Positions 16,760 to 24,335 of a DNA stretch of 49,565 bases are shown one piece after another. The first letter of the stretch is position 1, and every line of letters begins with the position of its first letter. Below the pieces are notes generated by a model. It worked only from the letters and a program-made list of their open reading frames with translations, had not been told where the DNA came from and searched no databases. This stretch comes from Gammaproteobacteria bacterium (GTDB lineage Bacteria; Pseudomonadota; Gammaproteobacteria; Steroidobacterales; Steroidobacteraceae): assembly GCA_028293745.1 (NCBI GenBank), contig JAQGOF010000120.1, positions 1 through 49,565 of the forward strand, in the 5' to 3' direction. Position numbers and translations under genes: made by a program.

Positions 16760-17923
16760 TCATGCTTCCGAAAGCGTTTCGGCGGACCCCAGCACCAACA
16801 CGGCCTCGCTGGAGAGCTCGCCACCATTTCCGTGCGATACGGCGAGCTGCACGTCCGGCTGCTGCCGCGCACCGCAGATTCCCATGATCTGCTGCGAGGC
16901 CTCGACCATCGTGAACAGTCCATACATGCCGGGGTGCACGCACGACAATCCGCCGCCGTTGGTATTAACAGGCAGTTTCCCACCGGGAGCAATTGCGCCA
17001 CCGGCTACGAACTGTCCACCCTCCCCCTTTGCACAGATTCCCATGTCTTCGAGAAACAGAATGGTGTTGATCGTGAAGGCGTCGTAGAGCTCGACGATGT
17101 CGATGTCCGCAGGACTGACGCCAGCCTGGGCGAACGCACGCCGAGCGGCTCCCACGGTACCCGTCACTGTCAGGTCGGGCATGGAAGCAATCTCCCGATG
17201 GGTGGTTTCTGCGGCGGCTCCGAGCAAGTAGGCCGGCTTCTTGCAATGATTGGAAGCCCGATCCGCCCGGACCATTACCACCGCTGCGGCGCCATCCGAT
17301 ACCAGGCAACAATCCCTCGCGCTGAAAGGATCGCAGATCATTCGCGCGGCCATATACGACTCCAATGTCAGATCCTCGCGCAGCGTCGCCTCGGGGTTGA
17401 GCTGCGCCCACTTGCGGGCGGCAATGGCAACTTCGCCGAGTTGCTCCTTGGTCGTACCGTACTGATGCATATGGCGCGCTGCGGCCATGGCATAGGAGGA
17501 GATTGGCCGCATCGGCCGATAGGGTGTTTCCCAGGGCGATGGGCGAGACGTGCTTACGAGCTTGCCGGCGCTGCTGCGTTGATTGCTGCCGTACGCAATC
17601 AGCGCGACGTCGCAGTGACCAGTCGCCAGCATGAGTGCAGCAACGGACGCCTGGATCTGAAACGAAGAGCCGCCAGTTCGGCTGTTGTCCGTGAACCGTG
17701 GCTGGATACCGAGATACTCCGCAAAGTTCAATGTCGAGAGCGTCTCGTCCATGACGATAACGAACAGGCCGTCAACATCGCGAGGACTCAACCCGGCCAT
17801 GGCAAGTGCCTTCAGGCTCGCGTGGGTCGCCAGATCGAAATTGCTGAAGTCCGGCGCCGCGCCGATGCCGAAGGTCGCGGCGCCGACAATGGCCGTCTGA
17901 CCGCGCGGGAATGCTTCTCGCAT
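16760..17923 (-). CDS. SCP2-type thiolase / lipid-transfer-like acyl-CoA lyase
   Basis: A 387-residue thiolase-fold protein of the SCP2/Ltp group. The N-terminal position where degradative thiolases have the acylated cysteine reads RTGGSSFQIQ, with no cysteine, whereas the C-terminal NGGGLSCVHPGMYG and the VELYDAFTI loop are kept. Loss of the nucleophile is known from Ltp2-type retro-aldolases of steroid side-chain degradation, which work with a DUF35 partner, and a DUF35 gene lies 29 bases upstream here. An ATG at 17921-17923 is preferred over the TTG one codon earlier; AAAGG lies upstream. Aldol-type C-C cleavage is an inference. An ordinary thiolase using another residue cannot be excluded. 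Confidence 0.88.
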   Translation of the reverse strand: MREAFPRGQTAIVGAATFGIGAAPDFSNFDLATHASLKALAMAGLSPRDVDGLFVIVMDETLSTLNFAEYLGIQPRFTDNSRTGGSSFQIQASVAALMLATGHCDVALIAYGSNQRSSAGKLVSTSRPSPWETPYRPMRPISSYAMAAARHMHQYGTTKEQLGEVAIAARKWAQLNPEATLREDLTLESYMAARMICDPFSARDCCLVSDGAAAVVMVRADRASNHCKKPAYLLGAAAETTHREIASMPDLTVTGTVGAARRAFAQAGVSPADIDIVELYDAFTINTILFLEDMGICAKGEGGQFVAGGAIAPGGKLPVNTNGGGLSCVHPGMYGLFTMVEASQQIMGICGARQQPDVQLAVSHGNGGELSSEAVLVLGSAETLSEA

Positions 17924-17952
17924 CAATGCAAACCTTTACGCAGAACCTGCGT

Positions 17953-18321
17953 TCAAATCGGTTCGAACACCAGCAGCGGCACGTCATTCTCACGGATGAT
18001 CTTCGCGCTGACGCTCATTCCGATTCGCACCTGCTCGGGCGGAATCCCCTCCACACGGCTCATCATGCGCGGCCCTTCGGCGAGGTCGACCAGCGCCAGG
18101 TTGTAGCTTGGAGTCGGCGGCTTTTGACGAATGACCGTCGTGGAATACACAGTGCCTGAACCGGAGGCCTCGACCCACTCCAGGGCAGTGGATCCCGTCC
18201 CCGGCTCCGCAACCCGCGGATAGAAGATGTAACGGCCTGTCGCGCGGCTGCGTTGCAACATGAAGCGGCCCGCCGCGAGGTAGGCCGCGAAGTCCTTCTC
18301 CGGATGTAGTGTGTCACTCAT
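17953..18321 (-). CDS. DUF35 OB-fold protein (thiolase/aldolase partner)
   Basis: A 122-residue DUF35 protein. The N-terminal region, where the family usually has a rubredoxin-like zinc ribbon, reads LQRSRATGRYIFYPRVAEPGTG and has none of the four cysteines. The OB-fold part (GTVYSTTVIRQ, YNLALVDLAEGPRMMSRV, IGMSVSAKI) is intact. DUF35 proteins bind acyl-CoA and complex with SCP2-type thiolases or aldolases. ATG 18321 with GAGGT six bases upstream is chosen over the GTG two codons earlier. It lies immediately upstream of the thiolase gene in the same operon, the standard arrangement. Confidence 0.88.
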   Translation of the reverse strand: MSDTLHPEKDFAAYLAAGRFMLQRSRATGRYIFYPRVAEPGTGSTALEWVEASGSGTVYSTTVIRQKPPTPSYNLALVDLAEGPRMMSRVEGIPPEQVRIGMSVSAKIIRENDVPLLVFEPI

Positions 18322-18377
18322 ACGCACCTCGCTTTACACACCTCGCTTATGCACCTTGCCCGGCCACGGATCGTGGT

Positions 18378-19169
18378 TCACCCGTGCATGGTGAGCCCGC
18401 CGCTCACGCTGAACACCTGGCCGGTCATGAAGTCGGCCGCGCCGCTGGCCAGAAACATGATTGCGTGCGCGATTTCATACGGCTGCGCCATGCGGCGGAA
18501 GGGAATCGCCTTGACCAGGGATTCACGCAGCTTCTGCTCCATGGCAACTGTAAACAGTGGCGTATCCGTGGGTCCGGGCGCAACGCAGTTGCAGTTGATC
18601 CGGTAGCGTGCCATTTCCCGGGCCAGCGCCTTCGTGAAGGCGATGACCGCGCCTTTGCTTCCCGAATAAAATGTCTCGCCGGTGCTGCCGACACGACCGG
18701 CATCGCTGCCGATGGTGATGATCTTGCCGCCCGCGCCACGCTCGATCATGGCCGGCAACAAACGGTGGATCATCCTGACGGGTCCCAAATAGTTTACATG
18801 GATGATCTTGTCCCAATTCTCAGGCGAATTCTGCAGAAACGGCTCGATGCGATCGATGCCGGCAATGCTGGCAATGATGTCGAACGCGCCGTTGGAGCGT
18901 GCCTTGACCTCGTCGGCGAACGAGTCGATCGAAGCAGCCTCCAGCAGGTTGAGCGGGATGAACTCCCCGCGCCCGCCGGCTGACTCGATGTCCTGCAGGG
19001 TCGCGCGACCGGTTTCCTCATTGACGTCGCCGAGATACACCGTGACACCGGCGGCGGCAAACTGCCGGGCCGTGGCGCGCCCGATTCCCGAGCCGCAGCC
19101 CGTCACCACCGCGACCTTGCCGGTCAGATCGGTTGCCTGCTTCCAACTGAGCTCCGCCACATCTGTCAT
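18378..19169 (-). CDS. BadH-like short-chain dehydrogenase
   Basis: A 263-residue SDR closely resembling BadH (2-hydroxycyclohexanecarboxyl-CoA dehydrogenase) in IGSDAGRVGSTGETFYSGSKGAV-type text and the GQVFSVSGGLTMHG ending. Cofactor motif TGCGSGIG lies at ~residue 21; the catalytic Ser, Tyr and Lys are present. The usual NNAG is ASIAG, an unusual substitution at the structural asparagine. The start is the ATG at 19169, seven bases after the crotonase stop; the open frame reaches 19208 but that part overlaps the upstream gene. Likely oxidation of a cyclic or 3-hydroxyacyl-CoA alcohol. Substrate assignment to an alicyclic ring is inference. Confidence 0.9.
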   Translation of the reverse strand: MTDVAELSWKQATDLTGKVAVVTGCGSGIGRATARQFAAAGVTVYLGDVNEETGRATLQDIESAGGRGEFIPLNLLEAASIDSFADEVKARSNGAFDIIASIAGIDRIEPFLQNSPENWDKIIHVNYLGPVRMIHRLLPAMIERGAGGKIITIGSDAGRVGSTGETFYSGSKGAVIAFTKALAREMARYRINCNCVAPGPTDTPLFTVAMEQKLRESLVKAIPFRRMAQPYEIAHAIMFLASGAADFMTGQVFSVSGGLTMHG

Positions 19170-19176
19170 GTTCGAC

Positions 19177-19941
19177 TCACTTTCGAGTGTTCCTGTCCAG
19201 GAAGGCACTGATCAATTCCTGAGTATGCGCCGTGTCGAGCAGCGCGCTGCCGGCTTCGCGCTCGAGACGAAAACCGTGCAACGCCGTCCCGCCGAATGCA
19301 TCGATGCATTGTTTGGCCACCCGTTGGGAGTGCTCAGGCAACGCCGCTATCCGATCCGTTATGGCGCGGGCCTCCTCCTCGATACGCGCGCGCGGGACCG
19401 CCCATTCGACCATGCCGAGAGTGGCGGCCGTGCGGCCATCGACCGGCTCGCAGCCCAGGATGATGCGAGCCGCAACACCCCGGCCGCAAAGACGTGTCAG
19501 CCGTTGCGTGCCGCCTGCACCCGGAATCAACCCGATACCCACTTCCGGCAGACCCAACTTCGCCTCTTCGGCCGCTACCCGCAGGTCGCAACTCAACGCC
19601 AGCTCGAAACCGCCACCCATCGCCGCGCCCGAGATTTCGCTGAGCGTCACCTGCGGGAGACTCTCGATGCGCTGATACAGCCCCTGCAGGCGATCAACGT
19701 AACCGTTCAGAGCGCCAGCGGGCGACGGTGCATCCTTCCAGGAACGGATCAGATCGAGATCCGCTCCAGCCGCAAACACCTTCTGGGCGCTGCGAATGTG
19801 CAGCACCTGCCAGTCGCGCCAGCCGGCCAACTCATCGAGCACGCGGTGGAATGCGGCGATCATCGCATCGTCGATGGCATTCACAGGCGGCCGGTTGAGA
19901 GTGGCTACGGCGACGCGCCCGCGGCGGGAAGGCTCGATCAT
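19177..19941 (-). CDS. Enoyl-CoA hydratase (canonical active site)
   Basis: A 254-residue crotonase with the classic active site: oxyanion loop VFAAGADLDLI, first glutamate in GGGFELALSCDLRVA and second in GLPEVGIGLIPGAGGTQRLTR. Of the eight crotonases in the window this is one of only two with both hydratase glutamates, so true 2-enoyl-CoA hydration is expected. It is the first gene of the leftward operon 19941-15099, about 20 bases downstream of a candidate operator. It is followed seven bases later by the BadH-like SDR, giving hydratase then dehydrogenase. Confidence 0.93.
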   Translation of the reverse strand: MIEPSRRGRVAVATLNRPPVNAIDDAMIAAFHRVLDELAGWRDWQVLHIRSAQKVFAAGADLDLIRSWKDAPSPAGALNGYVDRLQGLYQRIESLPQVTLSEISGAAMGGGFELALSCDLRVAAEEAKLGLPEVGIGLIPGAGGTQRLTRLCGRGVAARIILGCEPVDGRTAATLGMVEWAVPRARIEEEARAITDRIAALPEHSQRVAKQCIDAFGGTALHGFRLEREAGSALLDTAHTQELISAFLDRNTRK

Positions 19942-19962
19942 GGTGAACCGTGTTCCTATATC

Positions 19963-19975
19963 CGAACGGCGTTCA
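19963..19975 (-). promoter_or_regulatory. Candidate operator of the 19941-15099 operon
   Basis: The minus-strand text CTGAACGCCGTTCG contains the perfect inverted repeat GAAC-GCC-GTTC (core 19964-19974), directly downstream of the -10. It differs by one spacer base and one outer base from the site at 29706-29718, and is followed by a similar ATATAG tail. Confidence 0.6.
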
Positions 19976-19976
19976 G

Positions 19977-20004
19977 ATTACACCGGGGGCGAAGGGGCGG
20001 TCAA
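19977..20004 (-). promoter_or_regulatory. Putative sigma-70 promoter of the 19941-15099 operon
   Basis: On the minus strand TTGACC (20004-19999), a 16-base spacer and TGTAAT (19982-19977) are followed immediately by the operator repeat. The promoter in front of the gene at 29620 has the same arrangement: TTGACC, 15 bases, TATAAT, then the same repeat. A regulator on the repeat would block the start region. Confidence 0.5.
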
Positions 20005-20078
20005 ACCATGGGGAGCTGGTTTAAGGCTTCGCGCTGGGGCGCCGCGCCACCGAACGGCCCGGCGACGCGGTGCCTCGC

Positions 20079-20885
20079 CTATTTGTTCGTAAACCGCGGC
20101 TCGCGCTTCTCGAGAAACGCCGCGCGTTTCTCGGCTGCATCCGCGGTGGACTGGGCTAGTGCCACAGCCCGGCTCTCCAGCTCGATCGCCGCCTCCAGAC
20201 TGCCCACGCCCTGGTTGAGCCACAGGGACTGTTTCGTCAGCCAGATGCCCATTGGCACATTCACCCGGATCGCCCTGGCAAGCTCCAGCGCGGATGCCAG
20301 CAGCTCCTCATCGGGCACCGCGCGCAGCACGAGCCCGATGCGCTCAGCCTCGTCGGCCATGACAGGCCGTGCAGTCAGGAGAATCTCCGCCGCGCGCTGT
20401 GTTCCAACAGCCCGCGGCAACAGATAACTCAGCCCCAGCTCGTGGCCCGTCGCAGCGTTGTGGATGGAGTTGACGAATTTCGCGGACCGGCTCGCGATAC
20501 AGACATCGGACGCGAGCGCTAACGCATATCCGATGCCCGCCGCCGCCCCGTTGACTGCACAAATGATTGGCTGAGGCGCCTGGCGCATCAGAAGGGGAAT
20601 GCTGCTGATCTCGCTCATCGCGTGCCGACCTATGTAGGCCTTGCCCTGGTCGGCATCGTCGATCCAGGCGGGCTGACCTGCATTCTTGAGGTCGTGCCCG
20701 GAGCAGAAGCCCTTGCCACTGCCCGTCAGGATGACGACCCGCGTCTTCGAGTCATGCCGCAGCCCTTGCAGAATCGATATGAGCTCGGAGTACATCCCAA
20801 AGGTGAATGCGTTGAGCTGCTGCGGGCGATTGAGCGTCAGCCGCTTCACGCCCTCCTCGAGCTGGTCAACGAGAATGTCAGCCAT
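20079..20885 (-). CDS. Crotonase family protein (enoyl-CoA hydratase/isomerase)
   Basis: A 268-residue crotonase. Oxyanion loop GFCSGHDLKNA and the helices GAAAGIGYALALASD and FVNSIHNAATGHELGLSYLLPRAVG are clear. The first hydratase glutamate is absent; a glutamate in GHELG could act as acid/base. The open frame reaches 20951, but the ATG at 20885 gives the normal N-terminus (ADILVDQLEEGVKRLTLNRP). It is the last gene of the long operon 29620-20079. Reaction could be isomerisation, hydration or hydrolysis of a ring-containing acyl-CoA. Confidence 0.88.
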   Translation of the reverse strand: MADILVDQLEEGVKRLTLNRPQQLNAFTFGMYSELISILQGLRHDSKTRVVILTGSGKGFCSGHDLKNAGQPAWIDDADQGKAYIGRHAMSEISSIPLLMRQAPQPIICAVNGAAAGIGYALALASDVCIASRSAKFVNSIHNAATGHELGLSYLLPRAVGTQRAAEILLTARPVMADEAERIGLVLRAVPDEELLASALELARAIRVNVPMGIWLTKQSLWLNQGVGSLEAAIELESRAVALAQSTADAAEKRAAFLEKREPRFTNK

Positions 20886-20977
20886 GCGCGCGCCTCGCTG
20901 CGGTGAGTCAGTTGACGGCGGTACGTCAGTCGTCCGCCGTGCGTCAGTCATTTGCGGCGACTGAAGTCGTTCGCCGT

Positions 20978-21889
20978 TCAGTCAGCCGCCCAGTGAATCT
21001 TCACCATGCCATCACCAAACGGCTCGTCCCGGTTCTTCAAGGCCTGTTTCAGGCCATTCTGCGCCATGTCAGCCTTGAATTGCGTGCGCCGCGGCCCCTG
21101 TGACAGATGTGCGCGGGCATCCATCTCGGCAGCCATCCGCTGCAGCGTTTGAGCACCTGCAAGCTCCAGGGCCACGTTGACGATCCTCTTGTGTGCCGCG
21201 AGCAGCTCTGCATCAACGAAGCTCATGCGCCGTGCTAGATCGTTCACCACTTCATCGAGTTGGTCAGCGGGCACCGCATCGAGCACGAGACCGATCCGGG
21301 CCGCGTCGGTCCCCGAAAGACAGTCGCCCGTCATCAATAGCCGCTTTGCCCACTGTGGACCCACGTGATACACCCACATGTGATTCGGCGGTGTACCGTT
21401 GGCGCGGGTTGCGGGAAAACCAATGCGCGCATCAGTAGCGGCGATGACCATGTCGCACATCAATGCGAAATCCGTCCCACCGGCCAGGCAGTTGCCGTGT
21501 ACACGAGCGATGATCGGTTTGTGTATCTGGAACATGAGCGTCGTCTGGCGCTGTGTTCTTTCCAGATTCCAACAGTCATCATCGAGCGTGGCCGACAGGC
21601 TCCTGTAGGGTACCTGTTCGGTGGCATCGGCACGCGCTTCGGCCTCGCTCTTGATGCCGGAATACACTCCCGCCAGATCGTAACCGGCGCAGAAATCCTT
21701 GCCAGCGCCCTGCAGCACGACAACATTGACGTCCGTTCGGGCATCCGCCTCCAGGAGGGCGTCGTGCAACTCCGTGATCATCGGCCCCGTAATGGCATTA
21801 CGCTTCTCAGGCCGATTGAGCGTAATGCGCGCCACACGCTCCTGGACATCGAAAAGGATCGTGTCGGTGGTTTTGAGAAACTTGCCCAT
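20978..21889 (-). CDS. Crotonase family protein, long form
   Basis: A 303-residue crotonase, about 40 residues longer than usual. The extra length is an insertion after the oxyanion loop DFCAGYDL (GVYSGIKSEAEARADATEQVPYRSLSATLDDDCWNLERT region), probably capping the acyl pocket. The active-site region reads GTDFALMCDMVIAA and IGFPATRANGTPPNHMWVYHVG, with neither hydratase glutamate. ATG 21889 has AAGAGGG about eight bases upstream. ATG 21925 would overlap the ligase stop by four bases (ATGA) and is a real alternative adding 12 residues. Part of operon 29620-20079. Function beyond the fold is unknown. Confidence 0.85.
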   Translation of the reverse strand: MGKFLKTTDTILFDVQERVARITLNRPEKRNAITGPMITELHDALLEADARTDVNVVVLQGAGKDFCAGYDLAGVYSGIKSEAEARADATEQVPYRSLSATLDDDCWNLERTQRQTTLMFQIHKPIIARVHGNCLAGGTDFALMCDMVIAATDARIGFPATRANGTPPNHMWVYHVGPQWAKRLLMTGDCLSGTDAARIGLVLDAVPADQLDEVVNDLARRMSFVDAELLAAHKRIVNVALELAGAQTLQRMAAEMDARAHLSQGPRRTQFKADMAQNGLKQALKNRDEPFGDGMVKIHWAAD

Positions 21890-21921
21890 TGATTGCCCTC
21901 TTACCGCTTCCGACAGTGCAC

Positions 21922-23487
21922 TCATGCCGACGGCTTGCGGTACCGCTCGCGTAGCGCCACCTTGCTCACCTTGCCGCTCGGCAGCCGCGGGAGATCCGCG
22001 ACGAACTCGATGCTCTTCGGGCATTTGTAACCGGCGATCAGTGTCCGACAATGCGCGATCAGCGCATCGACACCGATCTCAGTGCCCTGCTTTAGCACGA
22101 CTATCGCCTTGACCGCCTCACCCCAACGCTCGTCGGCAACACCGATCACCGCGGCGTCGGCCACGCTCGAATGAGCCATGAGAGCCTCTTCCACCTCGCG
22201 GCTATAGACGTTCTCTCCGCCACTGACAATCATGTCCTTTTTTCGGTCGGCGAGATAGATGAAACCATCCTCGTCGGCATGACCCATGTCGCCGGTGTGA
22301 AGCCAGCCGTCCCGCAATGCCGCGATGCTGGCAACACTATTATTCCAGTACCCCACCATATTCTGTGGCGAGCGCAGGCAGATCTCCCCAATGCTGCCCG
22401 TCACGACCTCCTTGTCATGCTCATCAACGATTCGCACACTTGTAGACATCACAGGCTGCCCGATGGAGGTCAGCCGTTTCAGATCCTTCTGCGAACCCTG
22501 CGGCCGATGGTAATGCTTGCGCAGCGTCGTGCCCGCCCCTTCGGTCTGACCATAACCGTTGATGAGGATGGGACCGAACCGCTGCAGCGCCCGCTCGAGA
22601 ACCGCAAGCGGCATCGCGGCTGCCGCATAGTTGAGAGTCTTGAGCGAGGACAGGTCGTATTTGTCGATGTCAGGAAGATTCAGGACTGACTGTACGAGGG
22701 TCGGCGCAAGGTGAAGTTGTGTTATGCGCTCGCGCTGCACGGTCTCGAGGATCTCGGCAGCATCGAACGCCCGATGGACGACCAGCGTACCGCCCCGGTA
22801 AGTCACGGCTCCACCCTGTGAGCGTGCACCGATGTGAAAGAAAGGCATCGCCAGCAGTATCCGGTCACCGACATCTGCGCTTAGTTCATTACTCCAGCAG
22901 TCACACAGGGCAATCATGGCCGAGTGCGTCAGCATGGCACCCTTGGGCCGACCCGTCGTCCCGCTGGTGTACATGATTGCTGCCACATCCTCCGCGCAAG
23001 GATAGATCGGCGGCCCGTCCTCCGAGCCAGCCGCGAGAATATCTTCGTAGCTGCTCGCCCACCGCGGCCCGTTCGTGCCTATGCAGATATATTGCTGCAC
23101 GCTTGGAAGCTGACTTCGCAGCGCATCGATGAGCGGTTCGTACTGCTGCTCGAAGATCAACGCAACCGGGGCCGCATCGCGAATGATGTAAGCGATTTCT
23201 GGAGGCGCGAGGCGGTAGTTGATGGGCGCGATGATGAAAGGCGCGACTTCGCCCGCCGCATACACTTCCAGGTACTCGGGACAGTTCATCGCCAGGATGG
23301 AAATGCGGTCCTGGGTACGGACTCCGCGCGAATACAGCGCCCCGGCCAGCTTGCGCGCGCGCTGGGCAAATTGCCGGAAAGTCGAGCGCCGTTCGCCGAA
23401 AATCAGGTGCAGCTCATCGCCGTGCAGACGTGCGTTGCGTTCCACAACATCTCGCATTGTCTGCACGGGCGCCTGATTTGCGAGCAT
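21922..23487 (-). CDS. AMP-forming acyl-CoA synthetase (ANL superfamily)
   Basis: A 521-residue AMP-dependent acid-CoA ligase. The P-loop-like MYTSGTTGRPKGAMLTH lies at ~residue 170, NGYGQTEG at ~300, the hinge aspartate region YLADRKKDMIVSGGENVYSREVEEAL at ~410, and the catalytic lysine in LPSGKVSKVALRERY at the C-terminus. It activates a carboxylic acid with ATP and CoA, releasing AMP and PPi. The open frame reaches 23586, but ATG 23487 gives the usual N-terminus and avoids overlap with the upstream crotonase (17-base gap). It is probably the entry enzyme for the acid degraded by this operon. Confidence 0.93.
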   Translation of the reverse strand: MLANQAPVQTMRDVVERNARLHGDELHLIFGERRSTFRQFAQRARKLAGALYSRGVRTQDRISILAMNCPEYLEVYAAGEVAPFIIAPINYRLAPPEIAYIIRDAAPVALIFEQQYEPLIDALRSQLPSVQQYICIGTNGPRWASSYEDILAAGSEDGPPIYPCAEDVAAIMYTSGTTGRPKGAMLTHSAMIALCDCWSNELSADVGDRILLAMPFFHIGARSQGGAVTYRGGTLVVHRAFDAAEILETVQRERITQLHLAPTLVQSVLNLPDIDKYDLSSLKTLNYAAAAMPLAVLERALQRFGPILINGYGQTEGAGTTLRKHYHRPQGSQKDLKRLTSIGQPVMSTSVRIVDEHDKEVVTGSIGEICLRSPQNMVGYWNNSVASIAALRDGWLHTGDMGHADEDGFIYLADRKKDMIVSGGENVYSREVEEALMAHSSVADAAVIGVADERWGEAVKAIVVLKQGTEIGVDALIAHCRTLIAGYKCPKSIEFVADLPRLPSGKVSKVALRERYRKPSA

Positions 23488-23503
23488 GTCGGGGCCTAGG
23501 CTC

Positions 23504-24313
23504 TCAAGCGTTCGAGTCGAGCGGGAACGACGGTGAGCGCTTCTGCAGAAACGCGTCCATGCCCTCCTTCCCTTCGGGACCTGCAAAGCCGATGAACTCC
23601 AGCGCCAACGATGCGTCGAAAATGGGTGCCGCCTGGCGCAGCCAGTGGTTCAAAGTGTGCTTAGTCCAGCGAGTGGCTCCAGGGGCCTGCTGGGCGAGCC
23701 GCGCGGCGACTTCGATCGATTTCGCCTCGACCTGATCCGCTTCGACCGCGAGCGAGACGATTCCCATGCTGGCCGCCTCTTCCCCCGTGAAGGTTTCCGA
23801 GAGCAGCAGATAATACTTCGCGCGGGCCATGCCACACAGCAGCGGCCACAGAATTGTCGCGTGATCTCCGGCGGCGACGCCGATTTTGGCGTGCCCGTCG
23901 GAGAACTTCGCATCCTTTGCCGCAATGGAGATGTCGGCCAGCAGCGCGCATGCAATGCCGGCCCCGATCGCCCAGCCGCGCACGGCACTTACGATGGGCT
24001 TCGAGCACGCGATCATGTTGTATACGAGGTCGCGGGACTCCTTCATCGCCTGCATACGCAGCTCGTAGTCGTCACACGTCTTGCGCTCATGTGCGAGGTC
24101 ACCTCCAGCGGAGAATGCCTTCTCGGAGCCCGTGATGATGACCGCCGAGACCGTTGGATCGGCATCTACATCCTTCCAGATCCGCGAGCACTCGCCATGC
24201 AGGATCGGAGTCATCGCATTCAGCTTCAACGGCGAGGCGATGGTGATCCGCAGAACCCGCGGGTGCGGCCGATCGAACTTCAACTGCTGGTAGTGCTCGT
24301 AACGGTCAGACAT
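23504..24313 (-). CDS. Crotonase family protein
   Basis: A 269-residue crotonase with oxyanion loop AFSAGGDLAHE. The second-glutamate position sits in FSDGHAKIGVAAGDHATILWPLLCGMARAKYYLLLSE, with histidine and aspartate rather than glutamate. It shares this DxHxKxGxxAGD...WPxL pattern with the crotonase at 26488-27282, its likely paralogue, and the two flank the ADP-forming CoA ligase. ATG 24313 is chosen because the 73 codons upstream overlap the ligase gene and look non-coding. 22 bases separate it from the ligase. Reaction unknown. Confidence 0.88.
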   Translation of the reverse strand: MSDRYEHYQQLKFDRPHPRVLRITIASPLKLNAMTPILHGECSRIWKDVDADPTVSAVIITGSEKAFSAGGDLAHERKTCDDYELRMQAMKESRDLVYNMIACSKPIVSAVRGWAIGAGIACALLADISIAAKDAKFSDGHAKIGVAAGDHATILWPLLCGMARAKYYLLLSETFTGEEAASMGIVSLAVEADQVEAKSIEVAARLAQQAPGATRWTKHTLNHWLRQAAPIFDASLALEFIGFAGPEGKEGMDAFLQKRSPSFPLDSNA

Positions 24314-24335
24314 GTCGGAAGACTCCGGTTTGCGT

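Noticed and set aside
16082..18106. 674-codon plus-strand open frame opposite the MaoC, thiolase and DUF35 genes
   Set aside because: A high-GC antisense shadow: no recognisable motifs, while the minus-strand genes have intact family signatures and operon spacing.
18802..20427. 541-codon plus-strand open frame opposite the SDR and crotonases
   Set aside because: Antisense shadow crossing a promoter-operator region and three real genes; no motif.
20886..20977. Repeated GTCAGT/CGTCAGTC-like words between two crotonase genes as a possible operator
   Set aside because: The repeats are short, irregular direct copies within an operon interior without promoter elements; probably low-complexity drift.
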